This document shows, in pieces, positions 25,882 to 36,000 of a DNA stretch of 64,000 nt. The notes beneath the pieces are model-generated. The model did not search any database, was not told the DNA's origin, and was given only the letters and a program-made list of their open reading frames with translations. The position numbers were made by a program, and so were the translations under genes. The DNA is from Arabidopsis thaliana (Eukaryota > Streptophyta > Magnoliopsida > Brassicales > Brassicaceae), in NCBI RefSeq assembly GCF_000001735.4, contig NC_003074.8, positions 2,232,101-2,296,100 on the forward strand, given 5' to 3'. Within the stretch, counting starts at the first letter, position 1, and each line of letters opens with the position of its first letter.

Positions 25882-26650
25882 CGTTCCAGAGGGTGGTGGT
25901 GGTGGCGGAGCTTTTCATTGTAGTGGGCGGGTTTCGGCTTTTTGTATTTTTTAATGTTGTCGTAGGGGTATCTTTGGAAAAGAATGTGCCCGATTAAATA
26001 GTCATTATCGTTAAACTAATCATGACTCTCTCTAGTCAATTAAACTCGCAACTACTGTATTTCTTAAGACCTAATAATTATTACTAAAGAATTTTATATG
26101 ATACTATATAGTTTTCTGTGTATATATCACTATTTCGTTATTCGATGCATTACGTGCAGTCGAGGAGTTACACCGTGACGTTTTTGGTTTTATAAACTAG
26201 TATTCCAATCTTCGATAGTGGATAGAAATCTAACCATAATGTTTTGTGCATTTTCTACTTTGTATTTTTCTGGATAGTGGGAATACTTTAGCAGATTATA
26301 TTCTCTCTTCACAATACTATTTTCTATTGGATAGGAGTTTAATATATACCAGAGCATGATATACACTCATTTGTCGATCTTTAACGATTTTTTCAAATGA
26401 TTACCCAGTGGATATCAAGCAATAGAATTTGGAATAATTGAACTGAACAAAAAAACAATTAGAAATTAAAGTAATAAATAAATTCTTATCTAACGGGAGC
26501 ATAAAAAGTGATATTATTATCAAAACCATCATAAATAAAATAACAGTCAATCAATTCAATAGCAATAAATTTTTAAAAATACAAACAGATATGTATAGGA
26601 ATTTGAATTCTTTCATATCCAGTTAAATTCTTTTGACTGAATAGGAAGAG
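25882..26650. other. PAP15 promoter and AT-rich spacer
   Basis: Directly upstream of PAP15 on its strand. The first 100 bases are probably its leader and core promoter. The rest is AT-rich without any open frame that I can support. Confidence 0.5.
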
Positions 26651-26810
26651 TCAAAAAGATGATTTTAATGAGAGAATATTACACTTTTAGACATTTTTTA
26701 AAAACTATTTCCATGTTTAGGCACTTTCAAAAGACTAGACACTTTCTTTATGTTTTTTTACTAAAATAACTTCTAACTAAAATATTCTCTTAATCCACGT
26801 TTTTTTTCTT

Positions 26811-26877
26811 TCTCTCTCCTCTCTCTCTCTCTCTCTCCCTCTCTCTCTCTCCCTCTCTCTCCCTCTCTCTCTCTCTT
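26811..26877 (+). repeat. CT-rich microsatellite
   Basis: Nearly pure (CT)n interrupted by a few CCCT steps. It adjoins the first end module of the composite element. The same arrangement recurs next to the second module at 27652-27720. Confidence 0.95.
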
Positions 26878-26993
26878 CATCTTTGTAAAAAATGAAAAGA
26901 AACTTCTTCTTCTTCAACAACAGCGGCTTGATTTGATTTTTGCTTTCTCTCATGTGTCAAACTCGTTTCATCTACGTAGCATCGAGATTTCAG

Positions 26994-27490
26994 TTAATCG
27001 AATCTCCTGTTATCATGGACATGCTATATAGAATAGATATAGATCAGTAAAAAGGTTTCTGAATGGATATATTTAAATGGATTCGTTATTATGGATACCA
27101 AAAAATTGTTTGTTGATTTTTCTTTCAGTTTGCAGAGACCTCCACCTTCAAGACCTTATGGACATGGAACTTTGGTTTCTTTACAAAACACGATTAATCG
27201 AATCTTCTGTTATTATTGACATGATATATAGAATAGATACGGATCAGTAGAAAGGTTTCTGAATGGATATATTTAAATGGACTCGTTATTATGGATACCA
27301 AAAAATTATTTGTTGATTTTTCTTTCAGTTTGCAGAGACCTCCACATTCAAGACCTTATGGACATGGAACTTTGGTTTCTATACGAACCACGGTTAATTG
27401 AATCTCCTGTTATTATGGACATGGTATATAGATTAGATATGGATCAGTAAAAAGGTTTCCGAGTGGATATATTTAAATGGACTCGTTTAG
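26994..27490 (+). repeat. 200-bp tandem repeat, about 2.5 copies
   Basis: Copies start at 26994, 27194 and 27394 with TTAATCGAATCTYCTGTTAT or close variants, an exact 200-base spacing. The copies differ at scattered positions. The third stops after about 95 bases, at the next GTTTAGGCACTTTTAGAG end module. No open frame runs through the unit. Confidence 0.95.
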
Positions 27491-27649
27491 GCACTTTTAG
27501 AGAATTTTATTCCTTTTGAGGCACTTGTCAGGGATGAGGCACTTTTCCAACTTTTTCATTAAACTTTTGACAAATTTGCCCCTGAAAATTAAAAAATTAT
27601 AATTAAAAAAAAAGTTTCATCTCTCCACGTTCCTTTTTTTTCCTTCTTC

Positions 27650-27651
<2 letters not shown>

Positions 27652-27705
<54 letters not shown>

Positions 27706-27720
27706 TCTCTCTCTCTCTTC
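27652..27720 (+). repeat. CT-rich microsatellite, second copy
   Basis: (CT)n with a few TTCT interruptions, next to the second GGCACTTT-containing end module. It resembles the tract at 26811-26877 in sequence and setting. Confidence 0.95.
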
Positions 27721-28221
27721 TCATTATTACTTTTTTTTCTTTCCTTGCAAAATCAAACATTTAAGAGTTTATCAAAATCAAACATTTGAGAGTTTATGGA
27801 AAACCCAAGTTGGCAAATTCCAGTATTAAATTTCATATCCATTTGATCGCCTTGTTTGGTACAATTTAATTCTTTCTTGATAAATTGATGTTTCATTGAA
27901 CGTCTAACCTTAAAAGCATATTCTTTTGCTTATGAGAATCACTTATTTCCACATGGTTACGTTTACGTGGACAAGTTATCATGGAGACAAACTAGCATCA
28001 TTTTTTATCTTCTCTGTCTTCCATGTTTTTTTTTTCATCATTTTTATTTTCTTTTTCAAAATCATCAATCATGGTGGTTCTCTATAATTCTTACAAATCA
28101 TAGAAATTCTGAGATTATCTCAAAATTCTCTATCATAACTTAAAAACGAAGAATATATTAAGAATCAACAACAGAACATTGCTGCTACAATTGATCTTCT
28201 TACACGCTTTATATACTTAAA

Positions 28222-28404
28222 CTTGAGTACTTGGACACTCATCAATGGACAACTATGCTTCAGATGTGAGTTACTAGATGACCACTTGGACTAGAGTGCT
28301 TGGACACTTATCAATGGACAACTATGCTTCAAATGTGAGTTATTAGATGACCATTTGGACTTGAATGCTTGGACACTCATCAATGGACAACTATGCCTCA
28401 GATG
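28222..28404 (+). repeat. 69-bp tandem repeat, about 2.6 copies
   Basis: The block TTGGACACTCATCAATGGAC starts at 28231, 28300 (one change) and 28369, exactly 69 bases apart. The intervening segment (ATGTGAGTTAYTAGATGACC) is repeated with few changes. The unit is a multiple of three, but stops occur in the frames I checked. Confidence 0.93.
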
Positions 28405-28576
28405 AAGTTACATCGACAATGGCCTTTTTGCTGCTACTCGCGTTCTCAACATCACGAACCGTTTCAAGCCCAGATTGCTTAGAAGGTAACTGATCATGGT
28501 TAACATCCTCACTTTTCATTGTAATCGATGACAGAGATTCCTTAATCAAGGAGAGAAATAAATGGAACCAAATCAA
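28391..28576 (-). pseudogene. Possible captured or relic coding fragment inside the repeat island
   Basis: A 61-codon open frame on the minus strand. It is Ser/Glu/Asp-rich with normal-looking codons (MKSEDVNHDQLPSKQSGL in the middle, ending DVTSSEA). It stops where the 69-bp repeats begin. It lies inside the composite element, has no recognisable domain and no visible upstream exon. It could be a captured gene fragment or chance. I do not assign a function. Confidence 0.25.
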
Positions 28577-28881
28577 ATAATTGTTGAGAGACAGGGAAGA
28601 TGATGATAAATCATATGAAATTGGGTTTTTAGTTTTGATTTGGAATATTGAGATTCCCGTAAAAAATTGGTTTTGATTTTGGAAAGAGAGAGAAATAAAG
28701 ACGATAGAGAAAAGAGTTGAGAGAGAAAATGAGGAGAAAGCGTTGTGGTTCAGAGGGCAATTTGGGAATTTTGATTTGGTAAAGTGCCTTCTCCTTTCAA
28801 AGTGCCTATTTGTGGCTAAAGTTTCAAAATAGTACCTCTACGTGTAATATTCTCATAAAATTATCTAAAAGTGCCTAAACG

Positions 28882-29177
28882 TGTCATATTGCCTTTTAAT
28901 GATTGTGTTTGTCAAACTTGACGAAGCCCAAACCTTTCGGAGCCCACTTGCATACAATCCCTTATTCCCCTTAAATCTCAAACCGAGAGTAAACCAGAAC
29001 AAACCGAAAATCACAAACTCACAGATCCCAAACCGAGAGTAAACCAGACTCCGATTTTGGTCATCACTTGATTCGTTATCGTTTCTTCGCCGGAGCTCAG
29101 CGTTTATACTCTGTAATGCCAGATCCGCGGTAACGCAAGTCAGTGACCTACTCCGGCGTTTATCACTGAATCCGATT
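28882..29177 (+). promoter_or_regulatory. PIG-T promoter and leader with AGCCCA sites and a repeated 20-mer
   Basis: AGCCCA at 28925 and 28941 are site II-like. A 20-base exact direct repeat (CAAACCGAGAGTAAACCAGA) occurs at 28979-28998 and 29029-29048, 50 bases apart. The gene start follows at 29178. The sites are seen; a regulatory role is inferred. Confidence 0.45.
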
Positions 29178-31532
29178 ATGGCTAGTCTTCTTCGATCCTT
29201 AATCCTTTTGCTAATCGTGCAATCATTTTTGGTTGCGATCGCTTTCGGGTCGAAAGAAGTTGAAGAATTCAGCGAGGCATTGCTCTTGAAGCCTTTACCT
29301 GATCGAAAAGTTTTAGCTCACTTCCACTTCGAGAACCGAGCTCCTCCGTCAAACTCCCATGGCCGCCATCACCATCTCTTCCCGAAAGCTATTTCTCAGT
29401 TGGTAATTAGCTCTCTCCTTAGCTTTGATCTTTTTGCAGTTTGAAAAACGGAGGTTTGAGATCTTAGGAAGATTCACATTGAATAATTTGTACGATTCAA
29501 TTCTTAAACAGGTTCAGAAGTTTCGGGTCAAGGAGATGGAGTTATCTTTTACTCAGGGTCGATGGAACCATGAACATTGGGGAGGATTTGACCCTCTATC
29601 AAGTATGAATGCGAAGCCTGTTGGTGTGGAGCTGTGGGCTGTGTTTGATGTTCCTCAGTCTCAGGTTGATACTTCTTGGAAGAACTTAACTCATGCACTG
29701 TCAGGGCTTTTCTGTGCTTCCATCAATTTTCTAGAATCTTCCACTTCATATGCTGCTCCTACATGGGGATTTGGACCCAATTCTGACAAGCTGAGGTATG
29801 GTTCACTGCCACGTGAAGCTGTTTGTACTGAGAACTTGACCCCATGGCTAAAGTTACTTCCTTGTAGAGATAAGGATGGTATTTCTGCGTTAATGAATAG
29901 GCCATCTGTTTACAGAGGGTTTTATCATTCTCAGAGATTGCATTTATCCACGGTTGAATCTGGTCAAGAGGGATTGGGTTCTGGTATAGTGCTGGAGCAG
30001 ACGCTTACTGTTGTTCTTCAGCCTGAGACTACTTCTGTTGAATCAAATATGCAGCCAAGTTGGTCCCTCAGCTCCCTCTTTGGGAGACAAGTTGTTGGGA
30101 GATGTGTTCTTGCAAAGTCAAGTAATGTGTATCTTCAATTGGAAGGTCTTCTTGGTTACGAATCAAAAAACGTGGATACAGAAATAGAAGCACACCAACT
30201 ATGGAAGAATGCAGAGTTTGAATTGTCTCTTAAGCCAGAGAGGGTTATTCGAGAAAGCTGCAGCTTTCTTTTTATTTTTGATATTGACAAATCAAGTGAC
30301 AGCGAGCCATTTGATCTTGGCCTTACTTGGAAGCGTCCCTCAAAGTGGTCATGTCAACAAGCTCCATTACACTCGAGTCGGTTTTTGATGGGAAGCGGGA
30401 ACGAAAGAGGTGCAATAGCCATCTTGTTAAAAGCGACAGAATCTCAGGAGAAGTTATCAGGCAGAGATCTCACTAATGGCCAATGTACAATAAAAGCAAA
30501 TATCTTCCAGATTTTCCCATGGTATATTAAGGTTTATTATCATACTCTACAAATCTTTGTGGATCAACAACAGAAGACAGACAGTGAGGTCTTAAAGAAG
30601 ATCAATGTCTCACCATCTACGGATAAGGTGTCATCTGGCATGATGGAGATGATGTTGGAACTACCATGTGAAGTGAAATCTGTAGCCATATCAATTGAAT
30701 ATGATAAGGTGATCTTTCGTTCTCCATAGTTTCCAATTCACCTAGCATAATCTGATTGTCATGAGTATATGAATACTGTTTGTGGTACTAATTCTGTGTC
30801 TGAAATTTTCTCAACAGGGTTTTCTGCATATAGATGAATATCCTCCTGATGCTAATCAAGGATTCGACATTCCATCGGCTTTGATAAGCTTCCCCGATCA
30901 TCATGCTAGTTTAGATTTCCAAGAAGAGCTCAGCAACTCGCCCTTATTATCAAGTTTAAAGGTAGAGAACCGATATAACACTCAAAAGGGTTAAAGCTTA
31001 TCTGCCTTTTTCACCTAATTCAACTACAATAACTTCATTTGTCTTCTGGTCTATTGCAGGAAAAATCCTTAGTACGCTCTTACACAGAAGTATTGCTCGT
31101 ACCTTTGACAACCCCTGATTTTAGCATGCCTTACAACGTAATCACGATCACATGCACCATCTTCGCATTGTATTTTGGATCATTGCTAAATGTTCTACGT
31201 AGACGAATTGGTGAAGAAGAAAGGTTTCTCAAAAGCCAAGGTTAGTCACCAAATTTTCTGCGGCCAAGATCACTTGAGGCTTAATTTGGCTGTCACAACA
31301 CTGATTCTAATGTCAAAATTTATGATTGTTTCTGTTTTCTCCAGCAGGAAAGAAAACAGGTGGGCTTAAGCAGTTATTATCGAGAATCACAGCCAAGATT
31401 AGAGGGAGACCAATTGAAGCACCATCATCATCAGAAGCTGAATCTTCGGTCTTGTCTAGTAAACTTATCTTAAAAATCATATTAGTTGCAGGAGCTGCTG
31501 CAGCGTGGCAATATTTTTCCACGGACGAGTAG
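29178..31532 (+). CDS. GPI transamidase subunit PIG-T / Gpi16
   Basis: Five exons, 29178-29402, 29512-30708, 30818-30961, 31060-31240 and 31348-31532 (or from 31345), about 643 residues. A signal peptide ([20 protein letters not shown]) leads into the lumenal Gpi16 domain, with [48 protein letters not shown] and [17 protein letters not shown], all family hallmarks. A membrane span near the C-terminus ([19 protein letters not shown]) is followed by a cytosolic tail and a second hydrophobic stretch. PIG-T stabilises the complex and is disulfide-linked to the GPI8/PIG-K protease, which cleaves precursors and attaches GPI anchors in the ER. I recall this as AT3G07140. The last intron has a tandem CAGCAG acceptor. 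Confidence 0.95.
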
Positions 31533-31705
31533 GCTTAAAACTTTTGAAGAAATACCAGTTGTACCATATGTATCAACAAGGTAATTTTTTTGGGACCGTG
31601 TAAGATTTGCTCTTATATAGTTTCAAAATTTTGCATTCTCGTTTAGTCAAATATTTAGAGACAAAAACTATTACAGCCTGATCTATTTTCTACATTGGCC
31701 CCTTG

Positions 31706-32476
31706 TCATCTTATCTTCTTACAAGATGCAGAAGCAATCATATCATCTTCTCTTGTCCTCTTCAGACCATTATCACTCATGAAACTGCATTTCAATGGCG
31801 TTTTAGATCCGCTCCCTCCGAAACTATCATCCATGTTGAGTTTTAGTTTCTTGAGTGGGTGTGAATCTTCAGACAACAGCTTTCTCTTGTTGCATCCAGA
31901 GATCAGTGATTCTCCAACTGATGAAATTGAAAAGTCAGATTCAAACTCAAGACACAAATTTATAAAACCAATTGGTGTGACAAAATATTCTCATACCTGA
32001 GCACTTATCTTTCAACTTCTTCGTTTTGATTAGACCAAGATCATTGCAGGCGAAGTCCTCCAGAGGATCCGAGCGTGCTCCTGGAAACATGAGATAAAAT
32101 AATTATCAGAAAAGTTTAAAATTGAATTTTTCTTATTCTTTCTGGAGAAAACTAAACAAGGAAGAGACTCACTTTTAGTACCGAGTTTAGAGAGCTTGCC
32201 GTGAACTAGCAGAGCATCGGCTTCGTGTTTTCCAGTAGACAAGCCTCTAGCAGAGAAGAAAGTGAGCAAAGACTGCCACGTCACACAAGTGGCAACTAGA
32301 TCAAAACCTCTGCTTATGAAGTGACCATTGAGCTTCACCGTTGATGGTTCGAGCCCAAACGCTGCGGCTATGGCTCTAAAGTCTAGTTTCTCGTCGTTCC
32401 AAGCAACCCACTCCACAATCTTCGATACCGAGGGACAGAAAAGTTTGATCTTCCTCCGACCTGAGTCTCCCGCCAT
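31706..32476 (-). CDS. Plant protein of unknown function, probably nuclear
   Basis: Three exons on the minus strand, about 200 residues. Exon 1 (MAGDSGRRKIKLFCPSVSKI..., from 32476) holds a conserved-looking globular part with VEWVAWNDEKLDFRAIAAAF and LNGHFISRGFDLVATCVTW. Exon 2 reads ARSDPLEDFACNDLGLIKTK. Exon 3, after the acceptor ATTTCATCAG, is basic (GCNKRKLLSEDSHPLKKLKL, NGLKRTREDD, ending SCKKIR), resembling bipartite nuclear localisation signals. I recognise no domain. I recall the locus as AT3G07150, of unknown function. Site II-like motifs lie upstream. It is convergent with PIG-T, with 173 bases between stop codons. Confidence 0.8.
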
Positions 32477-33041
32477 CTCTCTCTGCTTAGAAGCTCCAAT
32501 AACGAACTCTGGAGTTTTCTAGTAATATGTTGCTCTCTGCCCCAACGGTACCTCTGTAGACAGACTTCTGAGACCTTCCGACTAGAACCTTCTACTTGTG
32601 CCAGCGATTCCTTTCAGCGCCTGGAATTAGGTCCCCAATTTTGTTAGATGGGCCTGTCGAATAATTGGGCTTTATTTGATCCCTAACCACTAATACTTCC
32701 AAAAACATTCAAAGGATCCAAATCACGGATTCGTCAACAACGACAAACATAACATGCGCGTTAATGACTGGATCCAGTAATTAGGTTTATTCTTTTACCG
32801 TTAATGAATAAATTAATCTTTGTTCCTTGAATCGCTTTCTTTCCAAAGGCATTTCTACGTAATATCTTAAAGATTCTAGGTTATGTTTTACAAAAGTCTT
32901 TTCTTTTTTGGGGACAAATGTTACAGAAGTCTTAAAATGCCTAAAGCTACAGAGAGGCTCCCATCATTTACTACTGCTACACTCGGAAAACTAAACACAA
33001 ATAAATGTATGAAAAACATAAACATAACAGCTTCCAAAAGT
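32477..33041. other. Promoter of the orphan gene and GSL10 3' UTR
   Basis: TGGGCC (32649) and TGGGCT (32666) lie upstream of the minus-strand orphan gene. From about 32,880 the DNA is probably callose synthase 3' UTR. There is no separate gene; the open frame at 32,883-33,197 is a shadow. Confidence 0.5.
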
Positions 33042-36000
33042 TTAAAGACCAGAATTGGGATTGTCTCCTGCAAGAATAAGAGAGATCTCGAGACCGCGGC
33101 TGAAGGCTTGGTTAAACATCATACGTGTCTGGAAGGTCGACACAAAAGGGAACCAGGAGCAGAGAGCAACGGGAAGAAATATGAGCATTCCCATTAACGC
33201 ATCATATAGCCTTGCTAGGGAACGAATCGATTTCCACATCCCCATTCGCTTTAGGACTGGCTTCCAAGCACACGCAATCTACAACGGGAGAAGATTTGTT
33301 TGTCAAAATTAGGAGGAATCTGCAGAGATGAGAAAGAAATCAAGGTATCTGAGGTGAGCAAGAAGAACAACTTACAGAAAGAATTCCCCATCCTGTCGGT
33401 ATAAAAGCCAATACGCATGCAAATATGTCTGTCACTGACAAGGGTGTGAGCACAACTGCTACGATTATGCCAGCTAGAGCCATCAATAAGGATAGACCTT
33501 GTATAAACCTCAGTAAAAGCTGGAAATTGACAGAAATCTTCTGGCTGAAGGTAAAGACCTATTTCAAAGTTCACATGGGAGATATCTCAGATCATGTAAT
33601 CAAATTTAGTCAGAGGATCAAAGGTTATCGGAAAATGAAGCATGCTGATGGAATAAACTAACCTTGAAAAGAACTATAATCATTGCAAATGCAACCCATG
33701 ACCAACCGTACACCTGCAGATAGATGAGTGATATTATTAAGCACAAATACTAGCAGACTAAGATATGCAAAGGCGTAGATACAAGTAGTCAATGAAGGGG
33801 AGCGCTCTACCGCAAATGATGTATCTGATCCTTGTAGCTTCAGTTTGTAGACAATACCATACTGGAAGATAAAGAATCGTAGACTTAAAATAGTCTCCAT
33901 TATCCTCCCGCTCAAGGTCCGAATGTGAGACTGTCGACACACAGATATAATAATTATTTTCTAAGTTAGAAAAATTAGTTCTCAGACAAGCAAGAAAACT
34001 TTCTGAGAATAGTTCTTACCAGTTCTTCTTCCCACCATGCTTCCCAGCTTTCAGCTCCTTTCACACCAATTCCACCTCTGTAAAAGAGCCAATTTGTCCA
34101 TTCTTTGAAGTCCTCCACGACTCTGAAAGCATAATTTTATTGTTGTTCAATGAGAAACACGTTACTCAACACTCAACATGATATAAATAAGATAGCACCA
34201 CTTACTTCTGCCACTCAAATCCGGCAGGGTTGAATAGGTACGGAGCAAACAGCCAAGAAACAGCCAAAAACCAGCTGCTAACTGTCAGCAGGATGTAGGA
34301 AACCGCACCAGCTTCATCATTGCCATACGCAAGGTACACAACCAATAAAAGAATAACTTCCATTCTAGAGAAACGAAAAAGAAGTAGCATATCAATGAAT
34401 TTTCAATCCTTTACTATGGCTAAACAGGTATACATCAGAAATGTATATACATAAGAACTAAAGAAGAGGAGATTACGCTTTGACAAAATGACTTCTGGAA
34501 TAAAGACGGTAGTTTTCAGAAAATTTGATATGCTTCACGACGAAGCCTCTTCCAGTGGCTTGGTACTGTTAACAAACAATGGTTATCACATTCCAAAAAA
34601 TTTACAGAGATTTTTTAGAACCGAGAATGAGAATATACCCTTGCACCACCATGGAGAATTGTCCGTCCAAAATAATGGGTTCTTGTACCAAGGGAAAATG
34701 TGAAGAAGACAGTACATAGCTGAAATTGCATTGTTATGAAACTGACGATGGCCTACACAATGGAAGATGGAGAAGATTAAGTTCTATTAACAAGCAAAAC
34801 ACAAAAAGTAAATTATTCGTTTTGACCAAATGTAAGGATATCCTTCAGATAATCGAACAAACAAATATGATCATTCAGATTACAAAAGTTCATCTCCAGA
34901 ATACAGTGCATAGCTGTAAGTGACAATGCGCCACGAAAGATGGCCTAAACAGAGACAAATTTCTAACTAACAACAAAACATCAGAAAGAAAACATGTAAA
35001 TGGGTGACCATAAGTCGACTTATAATCCAATAAAAGTATACTGTAGATAATCAAGTAAATGAAAGAGCTAACTCAGTATACGTGTCAGTCTCCCTGTCAA
35101 TCATATCAGAAAATATGGCATTACAATATGATATGACTAAAATGGTGAGGAACCAGTACCTGGAGAAAACCCTGTTCCAAAATAAATCCCAAAACCATTG
35201 GCACAGCAGTGAAGACACCAATCTGAAACAGAAACTGAGCATTCAAGGCGGCGCTAAGTGCAGTATCGTCCAGAAGAATAGCTCTTTCTCGAATAGTAGC
35301 TCCAACTCCAGAAAGTGCCTAGCATAAACCAAACACAAGCAGGGTTATAAAGACCTTAATCCAGTACTAATATGCAAGAATTAATCGTACAATAATCACT
35401 GATGAAGATAGCACATGCGTCACAACCAACATTAGTTCACCAGGCTTACCAGATATGCCCTCCCATATAAGAAAATATACACAGTAAGCACCGTCAACTG
35501 CAAAAGGCCATGTAAATGTCAATAAATCAGCATGATTTCCTGGAAAATATACTTGGAGAAACTTAGAACATATCAGTTATAGCTCCAGATAAAAGGTAAA
35601 AAATAAAGTGACCGACAGAAACTAGTAATGCAAGACTTGTTGTAAACTTCTTTTCTAATATCGCCTGCTAACTGCTAAGTATTGATATGAAGGTAAACAT
35701 TCAGGAATTGGATGCAGGTATCAACTTGAATACAATGGTAAGAGGCAAATAAAATCACTGTGATTCGAAAGAGGGTCCACATACCATTGTACATAGATAG
35801 AAGCCAACGGTTGTAAAGAAGAATGACATCATACGGAAGAAATCAAGGAGCTGGCCAAGTCTGTATACATCTCGACTAAGAACCTGTTCACCATTCCCAC
35901 CAGCAACCTTCCCTTCAAACAGAGCTATTTGATTGAGCCCAACATCTCGCCCTTTGCCCACCTGTAAACAGAATTAATGCATATATATATTTTTATTATT

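Larger units (their letters stand above)
26657..28881. mobile_element. Composite non-autonomous TIR-type element (Mutator-like?)
   Basis: Three related end modules are visible: a forward one at about 26657-26880, a forward one at about 27483-27720, and an inverted one at about 28680-28881. They share GTTTAGGCACTTT, further GGCACTTT copies, an AATTTTA(A)TGAG...AATATTACAC stretch (first and third modules) and an adjoining CT/GA-rich tract. The second module and the right end match best (CGTTTAGGCACTTTTAGA, then AATTTTAT). Long, degenerate inverted ends with an internal filler and no transposase fit a non-autonomous DNA element, most like Mutator-type ones, with a nested or partly duplicated left end. 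I could not define target-site duplications. The class is inference; the repeats are direct observation. Confidence 0.6.

Noticed and set aside
26994..27490. CRISPR-like repeat array
   Set aside because: Direct repeats with a 200-base unit and no unique spacers in a plant nuclear genome; this is an ordinary tandem duplication.
29425..29511. Extra N-terminal frame [15 protein letters not shown] before the PIG-T second exon
   Set aside because: The join [13 protein letters not shown] from 29402 to 29512 is in phase and preserves the family motif; the extra stretch is intron.
32883..33661. Several plus-strand open frames
   Set aside because: They are antisense shadows of the last GSL10 exons, whose minus-strand frames match callose synthase.
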